From positions 1 through 33,459 of the IMG/VR virus record IMGVR_UViG_3300049255_000086: 33,459 nt of DNA; one strand, given 5' to 3'. Origin of the DNA: a virus. Below, piece by piece: positions 6,199 to 13,546 of this stretch. The number at the start of each line of letters is the position of its first letter. The first letter of the stretch is position 1. Made by a program: the position numbers and the translations under genes. The notes under the pieces are model-generated. The model was given only the letters and a program-made list of their open reading frames with translations. It was not told where the DNA came from and made no database searches.

Positions 6199-7130
6199 TG
6201 CCCAGGAAAAGAAAGAACGTCGGCGTCGTCAAAGGCCCTTACTATGGCAAGGTGCTCAAAAAGGCCGGTTCCAAGCACGACATTTCGTTTCTGCGAGACT
6301 GGATGGTAAACCTCACCTGCCTGGAGACTGCGGCGCTCGACCTCATTCGCCCGTTCGATCCGTTCCAGATCATACCGGTGCTCACGAAATGCACGACCCC
6401 TTATGAGAAGCGCATCTTCGATTATTTCCGCGTGACGCTTTCTTCGGAGGACCAAAACTACAGGCTCAGGAACACCGGGCGCGGCTCGGAATGGCTCGTG
6501 ACCGACGAGAGCAGCGGAGCTTTCCTCGGCCTATTCGTGCTGAATGATTGCGCTCTTCCGTGGGGACCGTTTACGGAATGGGCTGGTGGCCCGGTCGGCG
6601 TCAACGGTAAAGGCGAAGGGCACAACACTCACCATATGGTCGTGGCGCTCAGCCGCTGTATTCCGCTTTACGACTTCGGCAAGATCACAGGCGGCAAGAT
6701 GTTGGCCTTGGCCGCAACCTCGACAGAGGTGCTGAGGCTCCACGAAATCGAATACCACCTTTCCGTTTGCGCGATCATCATCAAAGCGCTTCACGGCAAG
6801 TCCAGCCAATACAATCGCCTGCACCCGCGCGGGATCGAATACCGGGGCGAAGTCAACAGCGGGGCAGGCTTTTACGTGATGCTCTGCCGAAAGAACGGGA
6901 AAGCCCACCTCCTAGAACAAGCAGACGATCCGGGGGCCAGGATCACGTATTCTCTCGGCGATCAGGTGCAATATTGGAAAGAGCGCTGGCTCCCGAACCG
7001 CGTTGACCTCTTGACGAACGGCCTTGTGGTGCCCGATCCGAAAGCCTATCGGCTCTCAGACATGATCGAAAAGAAAATCCAGCAGCGGCGCGAGCACGAT
7101 CTCGCCAAAGAACCTCTTGCCGCGCAGTGA
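6198..7130 (+). CDS. DUF4338/Mom-like GNAT-fold protein
   Basis: 310 aa. The ATG at 6198 overlaps the preceding stop (TAATG). Features recalling DUF4338 (Druantia DruA) and related phage proteins are the central SSGAFLGLFVLND, the long helix region GGKMLALAATSTEV, the signature HGKSSQYNRL and the closing YRGEVNSGAGFYVM. Phage Mu Mom, an adenine-modifying protein, has a related GNAT-like fold; DruA proteins occur in anti-phage defence. A role in modifying phage DNA with its neighbours is inference. The stop codon lies in a one-mismatch operator copy (7128-7141). Confidence 0.55.
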   Translation: MPRKRKNVGVVKGPYYGKVLKKAGSKHDISFLRDWMVNLTCLETAALDLIRPFDPFQIIPVLTKCTTPYEKRIFDYFRVTLSSEDQNYRLRNTGRGSEWLVTDESSGAFLGLFVLNDCALPWGPFTEWAGGPVGVNGKGEGHNTHHMVVALSRCIPLYDFGKITGGKMLALAATSTEVLRLHEIEYHLSVCAIIIKALHGKSSQYNRLHPRGIEYRGEVNSGAGFYVMLCRKNGKAHLLEQADDPGARITYSLGDQVQYWKERWLPNRVDLLTNGLVVPDPKAYRLSDMIEKKIQQRREHDLAKEPLAAQ

Positions 7131-7141
7131 AATTAATTGCA
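7128..7141. promoter_or_regulatory. operator palindrome, 1 mismatch
   Basis: TGAAATTAATTGCA; its first three bases are the stop codon of the DUF4338-like gene. It sits before the ParB-TerS-TerL operon, in the spacer of a possible weak promoter (TTGCCG 7117-7122, 17 bp, CAATAT 7140-7145). Confidence 0.7.
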
Positions 7142-7169
7142 ATATCAGGCCCCAGCACGGAGGCAAGTC

Positions 7170-8075
7170 ATGGCATTGAACCTGAAGAAAAAACCGGAAC
7201 CTATTACTGCGCCCGCTCCAGTTTCGGATATTCCGGCAGAAGACCAGATCGATTTTCGTTTGGTTCCCATCGATAAAGTCGAAAAGAACGACTACAACCC
7301 CAACTCGATGGAAGCCGAGTTGTTCGAGGAGATCACCCGGCAGGTCAAAGAAGAGGGCATGAACCAGCCGCTTCTCTGCCGCGTGAACCCGGCCAAGGAA
7401 GGCTATTACCTTATCATCGACGGCGAACACCGGTACGAAGCGGCGGTTATCGCGGGCAAGAAGTTCATTCCGATCATCGTGGTGCCCTTCGATGAAACGC
7501 GCGCCAAGGTGCGCACGCTATCTATGAACGGGCTTCGCGGTCAGAACATACCGATCAAGCTCGCCCGACTTCTGGTGGACCTTCACAAAGAGTTCAGTTC
7601 CGCTGAGATCGCGCGCATGACCGGCGTGAAAGAGGACCAGCAAGTCTCGGTCCTGAAGCTTCTTGAAGTGCCTGACTTCAAGCCAAGCGATGGGGTGAAG
7701 CTGACACCCACGACCCAGGCCGCGCCTCTTCCTGTCATGCTTCTGCTCATGCCCGAGGAGCACCTTGCGTACACGACTGCCATGAAGCGAGCCATGAAAA
7801 TCTCAGGCGACGACGTGGTGGCGCTTATCGGCCATGAGGTCGAAAGCTACGACAAGGCGATGAAGGGGTCTATGGGCATTGCCGGTGCCAAGCTCCGCAA
7901 CGTGGCGCTCGCCCTTATCTGCGAGACGTTCAATTCGCTTTCGAAAGAGCAGCAGACGCAGATCGCCGCAGCAGCTCATAAGAAGATTTACGACAAGCTG
8001 GCTAACGACGCCGAGGCCAAGGAAGAGGCCAAGGAAAAGTCCGGCAAGAAGGTCAAGCTCGCTAAGGCCGTCTGA
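7170..8075 (+). CDS. ParB/Srx-fold protein upstream of terminase
   Basis: 301 aa. Residues about 28-110 match the ParB N-terminal nuclease-like domain: RLVPIDKVEKNDYNPN, GMNQPLLCRVN, then the nucleotide-binding motif IIDGEHRYEAAVIAG (GEHR at 85-88). The middle has a helical segment (SSAEIARMTGVKEDQQVSVL) resembling the ParB helix-turn-helix; the C-terminus is lysine-rich. ParB-like genes next to terminases are common in phages, where roles in packaging regulation or transcription are suggested; partitioning is unlikely without a ParA. The ATG at 7170 follows ACGGAGG. The stop TGA shares its A with the next start (TGATG). Confidence 0.85.
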   Translation: MALNLKKKPEPITAPAPVSDIPAEDQIDFRLVPIDKVEKNDYNPNSMEAELFEEITRQVKEEGMNQPLLCRVNPAKEGYYLIIDGEHRYEAAVIAGKKFIPIIVVPFDETRAKVRTLSMNGLRGQNIPIKLARLLVDLHKEFSSAEIARMTGVKEDQQVSVLKLLEVPDFKPSDGVKLTPTTQAAPLPVMLLLMPEEHLAYTTAMKRAMKISGDDVVALIGHEVESYDKAMKGSMGIAGAKLRNVALALICETFNSLSKEQQTQIAAAAHKKIYDKLANDAEAKEEAKEKSGKKVKLAKAV

Positions 8076-8710
8076 TGACCAAAGTCAAGATCAAGAAAAA
8101 GCGCGTTACCACGACCGAGTTGCGCAGAAAAGTGCCAGCGGACGAGCGCCCTTTTCTACCGGCCTACGTGGATGTCCCCGAGCAGCCGATCTATGGCCCG
8201 GAAGGGGACGAAAAAGCCGAGCACGAAGAGCAGCAGGTCGCGCGCGTCGAACTCATGATGCTCAAGGGCATTCGTCAGAAGCGCACGCTCATGACCTTGC
8301 TCGAAATCCCCGACCATCGAAAGATGGACCGGTTTATCCGGCGCGTCTACGCGCGCTGGGAAATGACCGGCGCGACTCAGGAGCATATGCGCCACCGAGG
8401 CGAGGCCCTAAACCGGCTGGACCTCATTGAAAGCGAAACGTGGTCAAGGCTATCGAACCTGGACCCCAAGGCTGCTCCTCAGGTCAGTCTCAATTATCTC
8501 GCCGTCCTGCTTAAGATACAGGAGCAGCGGTCTCAGATGCTTGGGCTAACGCCGAAGGTCATTGCTCACATTGGCGTCGGCGACGACGCAAACGGTGACT
8601 TCGCGAGGCGCGTTGCTCGGCAGGAGTTCTTGGCGAAATTCGCCGCACGGATGAACGAACTTATTCAAGAGAGAACACGGTTCATCGAACATGAAAGCTC
8701 TCCCGAATAG
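8075..8710 (+). CDS. terS: probable terminase small subunit
   Basis: 211 aa. A basic N-terminus (MTKVKIKKKRVTTTELRRKV) and a helical middle with a possible helix-turn-helix (QKRTLMTLLEIPDHRKMDRFIRRVY) fit DNA recognition; the second half (LNYLAVLLKIQEQRSQMLGL) resembles the oligomerisation segment of many phage TerS and TerS-like proteins. The assignment rests mainly on position: its end overlaps the TerL start by 20 bp and its start overlaps the ParB-like gene. It would select phage DNA and load TerL for packaging. Confidence 0.7.
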   Translation: MTKVKIKKKRVTTTELRRKVPADERPFLPAYVDVPEQPIYGPEGDEKAEHEEQQVARVELMMLKGIRQKRTLMTLLEIPDHRKMDRFIRRVYARWEMTGATQEHMRHRGEALNRLDLIESETWSRLSNLDPKAAPQVSLNYLAVLLKIQEQRSQMLGLTPKVIAHIGVGDDANGDFARRVARQEFLAKFAARMNELIQERTRFIEHESSPE

Positions 8711-11561
8711 GCTGTCCCGAGAGGACATGGACGAGATCGCATCGATCCTGCTCACGGAGGTCGCAAACGACTTTCCCGAGAATATGGGGCTGCTCACCTC
8801 GTTCATTCAAAGAGCGGCTGAAGACCCGCGCGCCATAACCAACGTGCTCAAGTACACGCATGAGCCGGTCGGGCCGCGCGAGTTTGTCGAAAGCCCCACA
8901 TACATGAACAAACCCGGCGCGCTGTGGCCGCGCGTCATGGACGAGTTCTGCGAGCTTAATTCGGGTAAGTACGTCGAGAGCGTGCTTACGGGCGGGATAG
9001 GCTCGGGCAAGGCTTTAGACGTTGATACGCCAATACCAACACCGTCCGGTTGGACGCGCATGGGTGACTTGCAAGACGGCGATACGGTATTCGATGAACA
9101 CGGAGAAATGTGCTCTGTGTTGTCGGCCCACCCCGTTATGTTGAACCGGACTTGCTATGAAATTAGATTTAGCGACGGGTCGTCTATAGTTGCCGATGAA
9201 GACCATCTTTGGCGTGTTTGGTCAGCAAGTCAGCGTCATACTAAAACTCACCCCGAGGTGCTCAGTACAAAGCAGATAGCTTCAACTATTTACCGGGACT
9301 ACGGCATTGAGGTTGCGGGAAGTTTGAAGCTAGCGGATGTTCCCGGCCTCGGTATTGATCCGTATGTTCTTGGGGTCTGGCTCGGAGATGGAAGTTCAGA
9401 CGGAAACCGGATAGGGTCAGTAGATGAAGACGTAATTCTGGAATTGCGGCGACATTACTGGATAACGGAGCAACCGCGTCCTAATGCCGTTCCGGCCCGG
9501 ACGATACACGGTATTGGACCAGCTCTTAGAGCCTACAATCTATATGGCAATAAGCATATACCACCTGTTTTTTTGCGCGCCTCAGAAGATCAGCGTTTAG
9601 CGTTGCTGCAAGGTCTTATGGATAGCGACGGGACAATTGATAAAAGACAGGGTAATTGCGAGTTCACTCAGAAGAAAAAACGTCTTGCGTATGATGTTCT
9701 TGAGCTGGTCCGCTCTTTAGGTCTAAAGCCTACTATTCGTGAAAGGACGGCAATGCTGCGAGGCAAAGATTGCGGCCTAGTTTACACTGTCGCGTTCACC
9801 CCCCGAGACAAGAAAGTGTTTCGGCTACCAAGAAAGGCTAAGTATCTCAAGCCGTGTGTCAGCAAGGTTTCCCCTGCGGGCTGGCGATACATTAAGGAGG
9901 TTGTGCCGGTTCCGTCCCGCCCTGTACGCTGCATAACCGTTGACAGCGACTCTAAGCTTTATCTCGCAGGCGAAGCGATGGTGCCGACTCATAACACAAC
10001 CCTCGCACTCTACACGCAAGCCTATCAGCTTTACCTTCTTTCCTGCCTGCGCAACCCGCACGCCGAGTTCGATCTGGACCCTGCCTCCGAAATCCTCATC
10101 GTCTTTCAATCGATCTCGGAAAAACTCGCGAAGGGCGTCGATTACATGCGCTTCCGGGAAATGATCGAAAAGGCCCCTTACTTCAGGAGCCACTTCCCTT
10201 TTGAGACCAGCCTCGCAAGCGAGATGCGGTTCCCTAAACGCATCATCGTCAAACCCGTGGCGGGCACGGACACAGCCGCTATCGGTCAGAACGTCATCGG
10301 CGGCTTGATCGATGAAATTAACTTCATGGCCGTGGTCGAAAAGTCCAAAATGTCGAAAGACGGCGAGACCTACGATCAGGCCGTTCAAAACTACAATTCG
10401 ATTGCCCGACGCCGCGAGTCTCGCTTTATGCAGCTCGGCGCGCTGCCCGGTATGCTCTGCCTCGTTTCGTCCCGAAACTACCGGGGCGAATTTACGGACG
10501 TGAAGGAAGCGGAAGCCAGGACGAACCCCCGCATCTTTGTCTATGACAAGCGCATTTGGGAAATCCGGCCCGAGAAGTTCGGAGACGCGCGCTTCAAGGT
10601 CTTCGTCGGCGACGAGACGCGCAAGCCGTACATCCTGAAAGATGGGGCCGAAGTGCCCATCAAAGACGAAGCCCTGGTTGTCGAGGTTCCGGTCGAATAC
10701 CGGCATTCGTTCGAAAGCGACATGCTGGCCGCGCTCCGCGACATTGCCGGTGTGGCAACCAACGCCATCCACCCCTTCATAATGAACACCGAGGCCGTGG
10801 CGCGGTCGTTCGGCGTTGTGCAGTCCATCGCGTCCCGAGAAGACGCCGACTTTATCCACTCGAAGATCAAGCTTTTTCCGAAGCGGATCGAGAACCCTGC
10901 CGAGCCTCGCTTTGTCCACATTGACCTATCCTACCGGAAAGACAGCGCAGGCATCAGCATAGGGCACGTAAGCGGCTTCAAACACGTCCAGCGAAGCGAG
11001 CACACCGAGACCTTGCCCATCATCCGCTATGACCTCATTCTCGAAGTGAAAGTGCCACCGGGCGGCGAGATCGAGCTGGAGAACATCAGGAAGCTGCTCT
11101 ACACGCTCCGCGACACGCTCAAGATGCCGATCAAGTGGGTGAGCTTCGACGGCTTCCAATCGCGCGACAGTATGCAGATTCTCTTTCAGCGCGGCTTTAC
11201 CGTTCACTACGCTTCGGTGGACAAGACGACCGATGCCTACGACATTCTCAAGCAGGCGATCTACGATGGTCGCGTGCTGGCCCCCGAACATCCCAAGGCG
11301 CGTCGCGAGCTTATCTCTCTTGAGATCGACACAAAACGCGCAGTGATAGATCACCCGCCGCGCGGCTCTAAAGACCTCGCCGACAGTATGGCCGGGGTCG
11401 CTTACGGCCTGACAATCCTTCGCGAAATCTGGATACGCCATAGAATACCGATGAACGCGGTCCCGCTCAGCATCGCGCAGCGGGTGCCAGAAGTCGCGAC
11501 CAAGATCGTGAAGGGCGGCGCAGACATTAGCTACGAGGAGCTGACAGCCAGTGTCCATTAG
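8691..11561 (+). CDS. terL: terminase large subunit with in-frame intein
   Basis: 956 aa precursor, 628 aa after splicing. ATPase: Walker A TGGIGSGK (100-107) is split from its TT by the intein, and Walker B GGLIDEINF has D541-E542. Nuclease: RNase H-like acidic residues in HIDLSYRK (D745), SFDGF (D820) and KDLADSM (D895, D898). It cuts phage DNA and pumps it into the prohead. The intein interrupts the essential ATP-binding loop, so packaging depends on splicing. The start at 8691 overlaps TerS; an ATG at 8718 with GAGAGG upstream is an alternative. Confidence 0.95.
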   Translation: MKALPNRLSREDMDEIASILLTEVANDFPENMGLLTSFIQRAAEDPRAITNVLKYTHEPVGPREFVESPTYMNKPGALWPRVMDEFCELNSGKYVESVLTGGIGSGKALDVDTPIPTPSGWTRMGDLQDGDTVFDEHGEMCSVLSAHPVMLNRTCYEIRFSDGSSIVADEDHLWRVWSASQRHTKTHPEVLSTKQIASTIYRDYGIEVAGSLKLADVPGLGIDPYVLGVWLGDGSSDGNRIGSVDEDVILELRRHYWITEQPRPNAVPARTIHGIGPALRAYNLYGNKHIPPVFLRASEDQRLALLQGLMDSDGTIDKRQGNCEFTQKKKRLAYDVLELVRSLGLKPTIRERTAMLRGKDCGLVYTVAFTPRDKKVFRLPRKAKYLKPCVSKVSPAGWRYIKEVVPVPSRPVRCITVDSDSKLYLAGEAMVPTHNTTLALYTQAYQLYLLSCLRNPHAEFDLDPASEILIVFQSISEKLAKGVDYMRFREMIEKAPYFRSHFPFETSLASEMRFPKRIIVKPVAGTDTAAIGQNVIGGLIDEINFMAVVEKSKMSKDGETYDQAVQNYNSIARRRESRFMQLGALPGMLCLVSSRNYRGEFTDVKEAEARTNPRIFVYDKRIWEIRPEKFGDARFKVFVGDETRKPYILKDGAEVPIKDEALVVEVPVEYRHSFESDMLAALRDIAGVATNAIHPFIMNTEAVARSFGVVQSIASREDADFIHSKIKLFPKRIENPAEPRFVHIDLSYRKDSAGISIGHVSGFKHVQRSEHTETLPIIRYDLILEVKVPPGGEIELENIRKLLYTLRDTLKMPIKWVSFDGFQSRDSMQILFQRGFTVHYASVDKTTDAYDILKQAIYDGRVLAPEHPKARRELISLEIDTKRAVIDHPPRGSKDLADSMAGVAYGLTILREIWIRHRIPMNAVPLSIAQRVPEVATKIVKGGADISYEELTASVH
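9012..9995 (+). mobile_element. class 3 intein with LAGLIDADG endonuclease
   Basis: 328 aa, from Ala1 (ALDVDTPIPTPSGWTRMGDL) to the terminal His-Asn (MVPTHN), followed by Thr +1. Features of class 3 inteins are all visible: Ala at position 1 instead of Cys/Ser, and the WCT triad Trp67 (block B, two after His65), Cys307 (block F, RCITVDS) and Thr326 (block G). Homing endonuclease motifs LGVWLGDGS (D126) and LLQGLMDSDGTI (D206) are intact. Block B position 7 is Asp rather than Thr. The DNA is visibly more AT-rich than the flanking exteins, as expected for recent transfer. In class 3 inteins the block F cysteine makes the first nucleophilic attack. Confidence 0.93.
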
Positions 11562-11751
11562 CTACAGAACTTTCAGTGACCGGGCGCTTCACGACTTCAC
11601 AGAGACCCTGGAGGAGCGCGACATACCCTATTCGATCAAGAGATTCAGCGTCATCACCAATGAACAGGTTGACGAGCTGGCAGCCGAATTTGGGGTATCA
11701 AGAGAAAAGGCCAAACGAGATGACAAGCGTGACAAGCAGCATCGAAGGTAA
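11551..11751 (+). CDS. hypothetical protein (66 aa)
   Basis: GTG start overlapping the TerL end by 11 bp; a GAGGAG lies 14 bp upstream. Sequence begins MSISYRTFSDRALHDFTETL and ends in a charged tail (SREKAKRDDKRDKQHRR). Helical, soluble, unrecognised. It overlaps the next gene by 32 bp in another frame, unusually long but compatible with coupled translation. Confidence 0.55.
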   Translation: MSISYRTFSDRALHDFTETLEERDIPYSIKRFSVITNEQVDELAAEFGVSREKAKRDDKRDKQHRR

Positions 11752-12262
11752 TTACCGGCATGTGATTGAGCGGGCGGTGCCAGCGCATCTCCTGTATCTC
11801 ATGTCCGAAGAGGTTCGAAAGAAGGGCTATGAGTTCAGGCTGGACGTTGACCAAAAGCTCAATGTCGCCGCCGTGGCCCCGCTCACCGAAGTCAATCAAT
11901 TCCATGTCAGCTACGTGGCAAAAGCCGTGGATGACATAGCAGGGCAATTGATGCGCGAGCTGACCGACGACGATCCGGTCGAAGGGCTTTATACGTGCGT
12001 CATGTTCATCTTGACCCTGGTGGACGAAGGCTTCCTCGCCGACAAGACGAACATGGCAGTTCTCGTTTCCCTCATGCTCTTGGCAGACGCCGAAAACGAC
12101 TCCAAAGACGACAAGGGCAACGAGGCAGTCATCGAACAGAAGAAAGCCAAGTGGAAGGCCCGTGGGCGTCGTATGCTTGGTCGCGCCAATCGTTTCGGCC
12201 TTTACGGCGTTAGGAAGGAACTGCAATTAATTGCACCTGGAGAGGTCAGATGGAAGCACTGA
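11720..12262 (+). CDS. hypothetical protein (180 aa)
   Basis: Unrecognised, mainly helical. The start is taken as the ATG at 11720 (MTSVTSSIEGNYRHVIERAV) with AAAAGG upstream; the longer frame to 11576 is a shadow of the preceding gene. It contains a hydrophobic helix (EGLYTCVMFILTLVDEGF) that may pack in a core rather than cross a membrane, then an acidic and basic tail. The last codons contain an exact operator palindrome (12222-12235; L-Q-L-I-A). It overlaps the AT-hook-like gene by 13 bp. Confidence 0.6.
   Translation: MTSVTSSIEGNYRHVIERAVPAHLLYLMSEEVRKKGYEFRLDVDQKLNVAAVAPLTEVNQFHVSYVAKAVDDIAGQLMRELTDDDPVEGLYTCVMFILTLVDEGFLADKTNMAVLVSLMLLADAENDSKDDKGNEAVIEQKKAKWKARGRRMLGRANRFGLYGVRKELQLIAPGEVRWKH
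12222..12235. promoter_or_regulatory. exact operator palindrome near the 3' end of a CDS
   Basis: TGCAATTAATTGCA read as CTG CAA TTA ATT GCA in the gene at 11720-12262, 15 bp before the start at 12250. Confidence 0.8.
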
Positions 12263-12489
12263 GTACCGAGTCGAGTGTAAAGAGAGGTCGCGGTCGGCCC
12301 CAAGGATACCGAAAGCCCAAGTTCATACCCTTCACCCCTTTTCAGCGATTCTTACCGCGACCGGCGTGGTATATTCGCTTTACGGATTTTTGGGACGGCT
12401 TCGTTACTGAATGCACGAGCTATCCGCCGTCAGCGACTGTCAGGCATAGCTGCGATAGGCTGAGCACTGAAACGCGAGCGCAACTTTAG
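12250..12489 (+). CDS. small basic protein with AT-hook-like motif (79 aa)
   Basis: ATG at 12250 with GGAGAGG at 12239-12245. The N-terminal VKRGRGRPQGYRKPK contains the GRP core flanked by basic residues that defines AT-hooks, which bind the minor groove of AT-rich DNA. The rest is aromatic-rich (FIPFTPFQRFL, WYIRF, FWDGF) and unrecognised. It could bind AT-rich sites such as the operator cores; that is inference. Overlaps the preceding gene by 13 bp. Confidence 0.6.
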   Translation: MEALSTESSVKRGRGRPQGYRKPKFIPFTPFQRFLPRPAWYIRFTDFWDGFVTECTSYPPSATVRHSCDRLSTETRAQL

Positions 12490-12491
12490 CG

Positions 12492-12520
12492 TTGCAATTA
12501 ATTTCAAAATCCTCTAGGCT
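12492..12520 (+). promoter_or_regulatory. promoter of the RlpA-like gene
   Basis: TTGCAA (12492-12497, supplied by the operator half-site), 17 bp, TAGGCT (12515-12520). The -10 lies in the left arm of the hairpin at 12510-12548. Confidence 0.7.
12493..12506. promoter_or_regulatory. operator palindrome, 1 mismatch, over -35
   Basis: TGCAATTAATTTCA. The intact left half forms the -35 element; binding here should repress the RlpA-like gene. Confidence 0.75.
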
Positions 12521-12548
12521 TAGCAATTCCAATAAAAAGCCTAGAGGA
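12510..12548 (+). promoter_or_regulatory. 12-bp dyad hiding the ribosome site of the RlpA-like gene
   Basis: TCCTCTAGGCTT (12510-12521) is perfectly complementary to AAGCCTAGAGGA (12537-12548), with a 15-nt loop. The right arm contains the ribosome site AGAGGA. The left arm overlaps the -10 (12515-12520), so mRNA starting at about 12527 lacks it and has a free ribosome site, whereas read-through mRNA would fold and hide it. Confidence 0.75.
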
Positions 12549-12555
12549 ACCCCGA

Positions 12556-12891
12556 ATGCGATCCACTATCGCGGGCCTGACGGTCCTGAGTTTTGTTATT
12601 CCCGGCCAGCCTGTTCTTGCCGAATGCGGCATCGCCTCGCACTACCACGAAGGCAAACGCACAGCCAACGGCGAGCGCTTCGAACCGGACGGCTTATCAG
12701 CCGCACACAAGTCTCTGCCTTTTGGGACCATCGTTCGCGTCAAGCATCAGCGAACTGGCCGGTCAATCGAAATTCGCATCAACGACCGAGGCCCCTTCGT
12801 TCCCGGCAGGATTATCGATCTCTCGCGTGGCGCGGCTCGGCTCATTGGCATTAACGGTCTTGCGCCTGTCTGCATCGACGTGGTGCGCTAG
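12556..12891 (+). CDS. RlpA-like double-psi beta-barrel protein, exported
   Basis: 111 aa. Residues 1-22 form a signal peptide (MRSTIAGLTVLSFVIPGQPV, cleavage probably after VLA), so the product acts in the periplasm. The rest is an RlpA-like domain: ASHYHEGKRTANGERF, AAHKSLPFGTIVRV, and the hallmark INDRGPFVPGRIIDLSRGAA. RlpA proteins are lytic transglycosylases for denuded glycan strands in some bacteria. A phage copy is a candidate cell-wall lytic enzyme for lysis or entry. The SPOR domain of full RlpA is absent. The ATG at 12556 follows AGAGGA. Expression is probably restricted by an operator at -35 and a ribosome-site hairpin. Confidence 0.85.
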   Translation: MRSTIAGLTVLSFVIPGQPVLAECGIASHYHEGKRTANGERFEPDGLSAAHKSLPFGTIVRVKHQRTGRSIEIRINDRGPFVPGRIIDLSRGAARLIGINGLAPVCIDVVR

Positions 12892-12895
12892 ACCC

Positions 12896-12924
12896 TTGCA
12901 ATTAATTGCAAAGTTGGATAGCAT
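12896..12924 (+). promoter_or_regulatory. promoter of the small membrane-protein cluster
   Basis: TTGCAA (12896-12901, left half of the operator), 17 bp, TAGCAT (12919-12924). An orphan CGGAGGG follows at about 12935 with no start codon after it; the first gene starts at 12987. Confidence 0.65.
12897..12910. promoter_or_regulatory. exact operator palindrome over -35
   Basis: TGCAATTAATTGCA, extending to the 16-bp form TT...AA, covering the -35 of the promoter at 12896-12924. Confidence 0.85.
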
Positions 12925-12986
12925 GAGAGTGCCACGGAGGGCCAGACTAAACCCCCCAAATTCGTAACTGAGTCAGGAGTTCGAGT

Positions 12987-13151
12987 ATGCGACTGCATGT
13001 TTGCGTAATGGCAGCCTTGGCGCTGCTCTGCCTCTCATACATTGCGTTCGGGATCGTCAGCAATTTGAACGCTCCCGAGCGACCTTCGGGTAAGCAGGCG
13101 GTAAACCCTGCTCGTGTTTCAGAAACCCCATTCTCAGGAGAGAAGTTATGA
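12987..13151 (+). CDS. small membrane/exported protein 1 (54 aa)
   Basis: ATG with AGGAG (12975-12979). MRLHVCVMAALALLCLSYIA is one hydrophobic segment or signal anchor, followed by a proline- and serine-rich tail. Its stop overlaps the next start (ATGA). With the next two genes and the RlpA-like gene it may form a lysis cluster (holin or spanin-type functions), judged only from size, topology and position. No lipobox is clear, though cysteines occur in the hydrophobic stretch. Confidence 0.7.
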   Translation: MRLHVCVMAALALLCLSYIAFGIVSNLNAPERPSGKQAVNPARVSETPFSGEKL

Positions 13152-13342
13152 GAACCCCCATCGCTGGTGTCGTTTATCTGGGCCTAACCGTGCTTGCTCT
13201 TATGTTCGCGGCCCACCTCTACGCTCTGAAGGCGGGCCACGTACACCCCAGCATCATCTCGCACTGCATTGACGTGCCGCCCCACGAGAAATGGTGCCGA
13301 GACTACTTCGAAGCTTCCAAAACTCTCGTGGTGAGAAAATGA
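13148..13342 (+). CDS. small membrane/exported protein 2 (64 aa)
   Basis: MRTPIAGVVYLGLTVLALMF gives one N-terminal hydrophobic segment (about residues 5-27), then a hydrophilic domain with two cysteines (ISHCIDVPPHEKWCRDYF) that could form a periplasmic disulfide. Start and stop overlap both neighbours by 4 bp (ATGA). Possible spanin- or accessory-type protein; not recognised by sequence. Confidence 0.7.
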   Translation: MRTPIAGVVYLGLTVLALMFAAHLYALKAGHVHPSIISHCIDVPPHEKWCRDYFEASKTLVVRK

Positions 13343-13518
13343 AAACGAAGGCATTCGTTCTGCTCGCTGCCGCCGTCCTGTCTGTCGTCGGCGGAATGAT
13401 CGGCACGGAGATATACGGCCGCCTGCACGCGGCCCCTCGTGCTAAGCCTCAGCACCAGAAGACGACCTGGGTCTGCTTGCATTCCGAGTGGCTTCGTTTC
13501 GATTGTCGTTGGGCCTAA
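13339..13518 (+). CDS. small membrane/exported protein 3 (59 aa)
   Basis: The ATG at 13339 overlaps the preceding stop (ATGA). MKTKAFVLLAAAVLSVVGGM is a signal peptide or anchor, then a short tail with two cysteines (WVCLHSEWLRFDCRWA), as in the preceding protein. The shared layout (anchor plus two cysteines) suggests that proteins 2 and 3 are exported and perhaps disulfide-bonded or paired. Not recognised. Confidence 0.7.
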   Translation: MKTKAFVLLAAAVLSVVGGMIGTEIYGRLHAAPRAKPQHQKTTWVCLHSEWLRFDCRWA

Positions 13519-13524
13519 AAATCG

Positions 13525-13538
13525 TGCAATTAGTTGCA
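13525..13538. promoter_or_regulatory. operator palindrome, 1 mismatch (tandem with 13548)
   Basis: TGCAATTAGTTGCA, centred 23 bp (about two helical turns) upstream of the exact copy at 13548-13561, the only closely spaced pair in the window. Spacing suits cooperative binding. Confidence 0.75.
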
Positions 13539-13546
13539 ATTCAGAC

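Noticed and set aside
10314-10327. TGAAATTAACTTCA, a three-mismatch relative of the operator, in terL
   Set aside because: It encodes the Walker B residues DEINF and is explained by protein conservation.
9825-10919. 364-aa antisense frame across terL
   Set aside because: Overlaps the conserved ATPase core; no ribosome site or motif.
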